Source: Flabesymbios commensalis (Eukaryota > Annelida > Polychaeta > Terebellida > Flabelligeridae). From it: a stretch of DNA of 64,000 nucleotides. Both the position numbers and the translations under genes were made by a program. Shown here piece by piece: positions 58,740 to 64,000 of the stretch. Position 1 is the first letter of the stretch. Every line of letters begins with the position of its first letter. The notes beneath the pieces are model-generated. The model was not told the origin of the DNA. It saw only the letters and a list, made by a program, of their open reading frames with translations, and did no database searches. The DNA is taken from assembly GCA_964017125.1 (NCBI GenBank), contig OZ024903.1:67998923-68062922 (forward strand), read 5' to 3'.

Positions 58740-59182
58740 TGTAGGATAATGACTTCGTTCAGTTAAGGTGGCAGTTATCCCCGGCTTCTCAAACGCGGGA
58801 GGCTGTGGACGACCGCCTCGTTTCCGTACCTTGGCGACGGGTGCACACAATTGCAGCCGTGCGGCTTTGGTACTTTTTTCCGCACTTCAGGCGTTACACT
58901 CGGCGACTACGGACGTGCCGTAGTTCGCTCTCGCTAAGTCAGATAGGACGTGCCGTGCGCGGAGGTTGTGCTTTGTTGTTGCCAAATGTCAAACGAATAA
59001 ACATGACAAGTGGAGAAAGAGTTTTATGATTTGTTTGGAACCGTCGACTCGACGGGGAAGGAAACTTGAGTTGAAATGGTGAAGATTGGGCAGATTCCCT
59101 CGGCCGCCATTGTGACCCCACACTAGAGACTCCGACGGTCACTCACAGGTACTTTCGGCGCGAGGGGCTCTCCATCGCACCA
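58740..59182 (+). repeat. 3' LTR
   Basis: 443 bp, same ends as the 5' LTR, followed by TAAAGG at 59183-59188. Confidence 0.92.
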
Positions 59183-59860
59183 TAAAGGGATAACGTCAAA
59201 GTTAGTAATCTCAAATAATGTCAGATTCAAATAATATTGCATAAGGTTTTGAACTATTATGAATATGGGTCATTCACAAATTGAGGTGCAATTTGTGTCC
59301 CTAGTCATATTTTTCATATGAATTGAAAATATTGATAATAGGTCGGGAGTAATGTTCCCAAAAAACATAACCTGCACCAGTGTCATTAGTGGCCATACGC
59401 TGTCTTAACACCTTTTTTCGGAGATATTTATATGTCAAAATTGGTATTAAATGAATGTTCCTTGATCACTTTTTTGTTATTAACAATAAAATAATTATCA
59501 AATATGCTACTGTTATCCTATTGCTATAATATGGTAACATGGTGGACACTACATATAGAAAATGATCCTTTTTAAATACATTTTCAGATGTTGTACAATT
59601 TCTAATTGCATTTATTACAGTTGATATTATGTTGACAACCGTTTTCTGAAATAAGATTTTGAAAGAAGACATAATTTAGAATATTGGTAACAGGTTGACT
59701 CATTTGGTAACAAAATTTACAATATTTATTAAAATATGCATTTTTATTAATAATCTAGAATAATTTTTTATATCTCAGTGGGTGTTATCAAGTTGTATTT
59801 GCATATAGCGATATCATTTTTGACTTGGAATATTATATGTACAATTAATTGATTGAATTA
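59183..59860. other. AT-rich non-coding DNA with TGGTAACA words
   Basis: No gene. tggtaaca occurs near 59531, 59686 and 59706, foreshadowing the inverted repeat that follows. Confidence 0.4.
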
Positions 59861-60102
59861 TGGTAACAGTGTTGACATTTTGCGTAGGTTAGTTGAGGCT
59901 ATCAACTAAGAAACAGTAATTTCCTATCAATGATAATAATATTTTCACCCACTTGAAGTTGTGTCTCGCTGACGCGATCCACAACATCAAGTGTTTGAAA
60001 ATTATTATAAGGATTATCTGTTTCTTATATCTGTTTCTTTTATATTTTTTAAAACATGCACTTTCAACTAGAGCGGCTATGTGACTGTCAACACTGTTAC
60101 CA
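59861..60102. repeat. Inverted repeat of 17 bp enclosing an ACTTGAAGTTGTG hairpin
   Basis: tggtaacagtgttgaca at 59861-59877 and its exact complement at 60086-60102. Between them lies the hairpin cacccacttgaagttgtg / cacaacatcaagtg (59946-59998) shared with 24254 and 32263. Possibly a small foldback element of about 242 bp. Confidence 0.65.
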
Positions 60103-60393
60103 AATAATTATGTCAGCAATGTTATTTTAAAAATATTAAAGGGACCCCTTGGGATGAGATATTTTCAATTTTGTCAATTTTGACAATTTAATTTATATGA
60201 AGCTATATAGCCTACTGATCTTAACTAAAATACAAAAAAGTCAAAAAACAATTTTAAAGCACCGAAAAAAAGTGAAATAGCTATATTCCCAGGTCGTATA
60301 TAGCCATGTCAACAAAACAAGTCAGCAATATACAGGACTTCACACCACATATTCCCACGTCTTTGACGGGGAGATCAAGGCAATCGCCGCTAA

Positions 60394-62247
60394 CTTTGCA
60401 TCACAAAGTTAATACGAGATGCAAAGAAAGAATATTATTCGGAATCAATTCAACTCTACAAAAACGACCCGAAAAAATTGTCTAAGGTATTTAATGAACT
60501 TAGCAACAAATCAAACTTTTCTAACAACATTAAAACAATAACTTATGAAAACAAAACATTTACAGATGATGCTGATATAGCAAATACTTTTAACAAGTAC
60601 TTTACTAGTGTGTCTGAAAAATATCTAAATAAAGAAAAAAGTCTATCACCAAATCTGAAGAAACTGGAAGCTTTTATTTCAACGAAACTACCAAAAGGAA
60701 ATATTTTCAATATACCATACATAACAGAGGATTTTGTTTATACATTTTTGATCAGCCTTGATAATAATAAAGCGACAGGAATCGATAATATATCATCAAA
60801 GATTATTAAAATATCAGCCCCAGTAATTACGAAACAATTAACAGACATTTGTAATCACAGTATCCGTAACAGCTGTTTTCCGTCGATCTGGAAAAAGGCA
60901 AGAGTTACACCACTTCACAAGAGAAACTCAACCGACGACCCAGAAAACTACAGACCTATATCTATTTTGCCCCTTTTGTCTAAAGTTCTTGAAAAACATG
61001 TACACAACTCATTGTACGAATTTTTTCTGGTGAATAATCTTTTATCCCCTCGACAATCAGGTTTTCGGACCAAACATTCTTGTGAAACAGCACTCACTGA
61101 AATGACTGATAATTGGCTTAGTGCCATGTACAACAATGAATATTGCGGAGTTCTTTTTCTAGATTTATGCAAAGCTTTCGATCTAGTAGATCACACTATT
61201 CTACTTAAAAAACTAAAATTATATCAACTCGGTGAACAATCCCTTTATTGGTTTCAATCCTACCTTTCTGATAGAAAACAGTCTGTTAAAATTAATGCGA
61301 CATATTCAAGCGAAATATGCAACACACATGGCGTTCCACAAGGCTCTATATTGGGTCCCTTACTTTTCCTAATTTATATTAACGACCTTCCATTAGAAAA
61401 TGCATCTGGTAAAACATCATTATTTGCAGATGATTCAACAATCACTGTCCGTGGCAAAGAAATACAATTTGTCAAGGAACATTTATCTAATGAAGCAGTA
61501 AGTACGAACAACTGGTGCTATGAAAATGGCATGGCTTTAAGCTTTGAAAAAACCAAAGCCATGTTAATTCTATCAAAAGCAAAAGAATCACGTTTAGCTG
61601 AAAATGAAATGGACATCAACATAAATATCAACGGCACACAAATAGAAAATACCAAACAAGAAAAACTCCTAGGTGTGGTTATCGATAATAACTTAACGTG
61701 GCATAGTCAAGTAAAAAAAGTTAAACAAACAATTGCTTTCAAGCTGTCTATTTTCAGGAAAATAAGACATTATTTACCTACAAAGACGCGTATTTTGTAT
61801 TATAACTACTATATAAAACCACACCTACAATATTGCTGCACTATATGGGGACAATGCAACAAAACCGACATATATTCAATAATAAAATTGCAAAAACAAG
61901 CCGCGCGCCTTATTTTGGATGCAGATAAGTATTCCCCATCTAGTCCTCTATTCGATCAACTTGAATGGGAAACTTTTGATAAAATTGTTCAGGAAAAACA
62001 GGCCACAATGGTATTTAAAGCTCTAAACAACCTTACCCCTGATTATATATCTAATTTATTTAAAGCAACATGCACAAACACAAATCATTCTTTAAGATCA
62101 AAGACAAGCAATAAGCTCCATGTATCAGCAGCTCATCACAAAAGCCTGAGGTTTAATGGTCCAAAAATATGGAATTCTTTATCCGACAAAGCACGCAAAG
62201 CAACAACATTAAAAGAATTCGTACGCGAATACAAAAAACGGAAATAA
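60394..62247 (+). CDS. LINE ORF2 reverse transcriptase, N-terminally truncated
   Basis: Open for 617 codons from the very first base of the LINE (LCITKLIRDAKKEYYSES), with a TAA of the target site just before it; no ATG start is implied. Counting from the TTG codon at 60478: the NYRPISILPLLSKVLEK block at about 160, FLDLCKAFDLVDH (motif A, Asp 229), GVPQGSILGPLLFLIYINDL (motif B, from 285), LFADDSTI (motif C, Asp 318 and 319), LLGVVIDNNLTW thumb, HLQYCCTIWG, and a C-terminal FNGPKIWNSL tail. All catalytic aspartates are present. The usual N-terminal APE endonuclease (about 250-300 residues) is missing, so it would not act alone. Confidence 0.93.
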   Translation, partial: LCITKLIRDAKKEYYSESIQLYKNDPKKLSKVFNELSNKSNFSNNIKTITYENKTFTDDADIANTFNKYFTSVSEKYLNKEKSLSPNLKKLEAFISTKLPKGNIFNIPYITEDFVYTFLISLDNNKATGIDNISSKIIKISAPVITKQLTDICNHSIRNSCFPSIWKKARVTPLHKRNSTDDPENYRPISILPLLSKVLEKHVHNSLYEFFLVNNLLSPRQSGFRTKHSCETALTEMTDNWLSAMYNNEYCGVLFLDLCKAFDLVDHTILLKKLKLYQLGEQSLYWFQSYLSDRKQSVKINATYSSEICNTHGVPQGSILGPLLFLIYINDLPLENASGKTSLFADDSTITVRGKEIQFVKEHLSNEAVSTNNWCYENGMALSFEKTKAMLILSKAKESRLAENEMDINININGTQIENTKQEKLLGVVIDNNLTWHSQVKKVKQTIAFKLSIFRKIRHYLPTKTRILYYNYYIKPHLQYCCTIWGQCNKTDIYSIIKLQKQAARLILDADKYSPSSPLFDQLEWETFDKIVQEKQATMVFKALNNLTPDYISNLFKATCTNTNHSLRSKTSNKLHVSAAHHKSLRFNGPKIWNSLSDKARKATTLKEFVREYKKRK

Positions 62248-62911
62248 AAATAGTTAGAGTATAAATAACAGATTTGTAATAATTGTGTTTGAAAGTAAAT
62301 ATATGTTGTCTGCAATTGTGCTTTAATTGTACTCCCTAATGTAATTTATGTATGTGTGTTTGTAGTTGTCATTTTTTTACAATGTATATACTGTATATAT
62401 ATATATATATATATATTTCAATACTAGATATTATTTTATAAGTCAAGTAATAGTATGAGGTTAAGTACTATTATGAGTTATATAAATATGCCTCAATATA
62501 TATGAAAAAAAAAAAATGTCCATGTTTATATTATTTTTGTCAATTATTTCAATATATACACTTTAATCATGTAAATTGTTTTACTTCAAATGATGACTTC
62601 TCATGTAGATGTTTGTAAAATTATATGTTTCTCCCAGATATATTGTCAGATTTACCATGTACACGAATTTAAATATATGTTATTATTACTGTTTTATATT
62701 ATATAAGTAAATGGATGATACGAGTTATCTAGATATCATTATATTATTTAAATAGATGTATATCAATGTATGTTTTTTAATGTTTATGTATGAGGGCCCC
62801 ACGGCGGATGAGCTATGCTCAGTGGGTTGGTACATACATGCATGTATGTTTTTAATTTGTATTGATTTTGTACGTTGTTGTATATACCTGTACCCTCGGT
62901 AAATAAAGTCT

Positions 62912-62931
62912 TTATTATTATTATTATTATA
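62912..62931 (+). repeat. (TTA)n tail of the LINE
   Basis: About six TTA units directly after ggtaaataaagtc, marking the 3' end of the LINE. Confidence 0.9.
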
Positions 62932-63240
62932 ATTGGCCGCTAATTGGTGTATTTTAGTCAGGACATAGGGGGATACACGGCAACACTGATTGTCTGCCCA
63001 ACGCTGGGCCGACGGCATCAACATGTGGCCCAATGCTGTAGGGACATTCAATCATCCTTCAGCAAGTGTTTAGGTATACAAAGAGTTTGTTTGGGTTTTA
63101 AGCGGTTTCATAGAAATATTGATAAAAAATATTTGTAAAAATCTAAAACTCTGAAAAAAATTAAATCATGATCTGGGGGATACACTACTCCATTACAAAA
63201 TAAAAACGAATATTGATGTCATCCCAAGGGGTCCCTTTAA

Positions 63241-64000
63241 TTAATATATTGGTGATAGTAGGCATAATTAGAATCGCTAAATGCAGGTACAACAGTGGAA
63301 TTATAATTTCCAATATTAGGCACAATTTTATCGAGATATCAAATCCAGTTTTAGTATTAGAACTGTCTACTTTTCAATATAAAAAGTATTAAGTTGAATC
63401 ACTCAGCCTACTATATATATATTTTTTTTATGAATTAAAGCGGCAAAATCAGCTAAAAAATCATCCAAAAGCCAACATTTATTTTGGCTTCTTGGTATGT
63501 CCATACTATGCATCTTGCCTTGGCCAGTCTCACGCGAGTGCTTACCACAGGAGCCTGGCCTTATCGAGTACTTTTATCAGTTATATCTGTCTATGTGGTC
63601 ATCTTGGGAGTGTGTCTGAGATTCAAACCTCATTGAATATTCCAGATTTATAAAAAGGTCATAAAAGGTCACGAAGAATTGGCCTCTTGTTCATCTCTCA
63701 TATAGTGGCCACCATCATGGAGCTCGGAGCACAATGACATCAGCGTGAGATTCCGAGCTTATATATCTATCTCATCTATCATACCAACGGAAACAAGCGA
63801 GCTTTGCTCTCAGGCAGCTGTCAAGCGCTGTCTGATTGCCGGTGTAACAGTTTTAGATTACCCCCCTGTTCAGGTTACCCCCGGGGGTGATCTGAAACTA
63901 GTCTCAAGTTACCTCATCTAGTTTCAAATTACCCCCTCAATTTTACCGCTTAACTTTCAACATGTTCAATGATAACAAAAAATTATATTATATATTTTCA
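63241..64000. other. non-coding DNA; MITE end and repeated TTACCCCC words
   Basis: From 63436 taaagcggcaaaatcagcta is one end of the AAAGCGACA MITE family (compare 46370). Between 63850 and 63945 agttttagattaccccc, caggttacccccgggggtga and agtttcaaattaccccc recur, perhaps the start of another repeat that continues beyond the window. No gene recognised. Confidence 0.45.

Larger units (their letters stand above)
54254..59182 (+). mobile_element. LTR retrotransposon, 4.93 kb, non-autonomous
   Basis: Two direct 443-bp LTRs (54254-54696, 58740-59182) begin TGTAGGAT and end CACCA. They are about 96% identical (about 17 differences), so the insertion is fairly young. TAAAGG flanks both sides as the target duplication. 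A primer-binding-site-like TGGTGACCCC follows the 5' LTR after three bases, and a gggggtaa purine stretch precedes the 3' LTR. The 4-kb interior shows no recognisable gag, protease, RT or integrase; only one 206-codon frame stands out. The ends look whole, the protein machinery absent. Family not assigned (Gypsy or BEL/Pao possible). It is antisense to, and probably intronic in, the sulfotransferase gene. Confidence 0.92.
60394..62935 (+). mobile_element. 5'-truncated LINE (CR1/L2/Jockey-like), 2.54 kb
   Basis: Bounded by GCCGCTAA at 60386-60393 and 62936-62943, an 8-bp target duplication. It lacks the endonuclease half of ORF2, runs through the RT frame, then a 0.68-kb 3' UTR with an (AT)n run near 62390, and ends aataaagtc followed by (TTA)n at 62912-62931. 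The intact frame and clean ends indicate a recent insertion. Confidence 0.88.
60136..63240. mobile_element. TTAA-flanked DNA element interrupted by a LINE
   Basis: The ends ttaaagggaccccttgggat (from 60136) and atcccaaggggtccctttaa (to 63240) are perfect inverted copies over 22 bp including TTAA. Removing the LINE and one target copy leaves about 550 bp with no coding capacity, hence a MITE. Superfamily not certain. A decayed palindromic MITE core (acgctgggccgacggcatc) lies near 63000. Confidence 0.8.

Noticed and set aside
60478-60480. TTG as the true start of the LINE reverse transcriptase
   Set aside because: The frame is open back to the truncation point at 60394 and continues the known ORF2 linker, so no start codon exists in this copy.

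Overview
The window looks like intergenic and intronic DNA from an animal genome, most likely a marine invertebrate; the phylum cannot be resolved from the sequence. The reasons are spliced-gene signals, a metazoan-type carbohydrate sulfotransferase exon, LINE, tRNA-SINE, LTR and TTAA-flanked DNA elements, AT-rich DNA, and a strongly over-represented palindromic octamer TAGGCCTA (26 copies by eye). There are no bacterial-type gene clusters. Only one stretch reads convincingly as host coding sequence: the last coding exon of a carbohydrate sulfotransferase on the minus strand at 53876-54142. Nearly all the rest is repeat-derived.

Layout. 1-2600: a (TTGA)n microsatellite, a dimeric tRNA-derived SINE with a perfect 16-bp target duplication, and roughly 165-bp tandem repeats. 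2611-15664: a head-to-tail duplication of a roughly 7.2 kb unit, with the second copy lacking about 1.42 kb; the copies are almost identical, so this is either a very recent event or two haplotypes assembled in series. 15.7-24.5 kb: many short palindromic MITEs, SINEs and a MITE with 64-bp terminal inverted repeats. 24.5-29.4 kb: AT-rich DNA with a recurring CCCCTCCAGTACA motif and a degenerate satellite. 29.4-42.3 kb: further SINEs, three families of foldback MITEs, small tandem repeats and a second segmental duplication (38.8-41.2 kb). 42.4-44.3 kb: a 42-bp minisatellite that stays open on both strands. 44.6-45.1 kb: a retroelement RT relic. 45.4-45.75 kb: a 21-bp minisatellite. 46.0-50.0 kb: a decayed LINE riddled with younger insertions. 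51.6-53.2 kb: a TTAA-flanked DNA element with perfect 17-bp ends. 53.9-54.1 kb: the sulfotransferase exon, with an LTR retrotransposon (54.25-59.18 kb) lying upstream of it, probably in its intron. 60.1-63.2 kb: another TTAA-flanked element carrying a 5'-truncated LINE whose reverse transcriptase reading frame is intact.

How it fits together. The window is a layered record of transposition. Retroposons are recognised by target-site duplications (1561/1884, 19810/20011, 42158/42281, 60386/62936), TTAA-type elements by their ends, and relative ages by nesting. The non-autonomous elements (SINEs and MITEs) carry no enzyme; no transposase was recognised here, so those enzymes would have to come from elsewhere in the genome. 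The intact LINE RT at 60.4-62.2 kb is a possible relative of the SINE mobiliser, but no shared 3' tail with the SINEs was seen.
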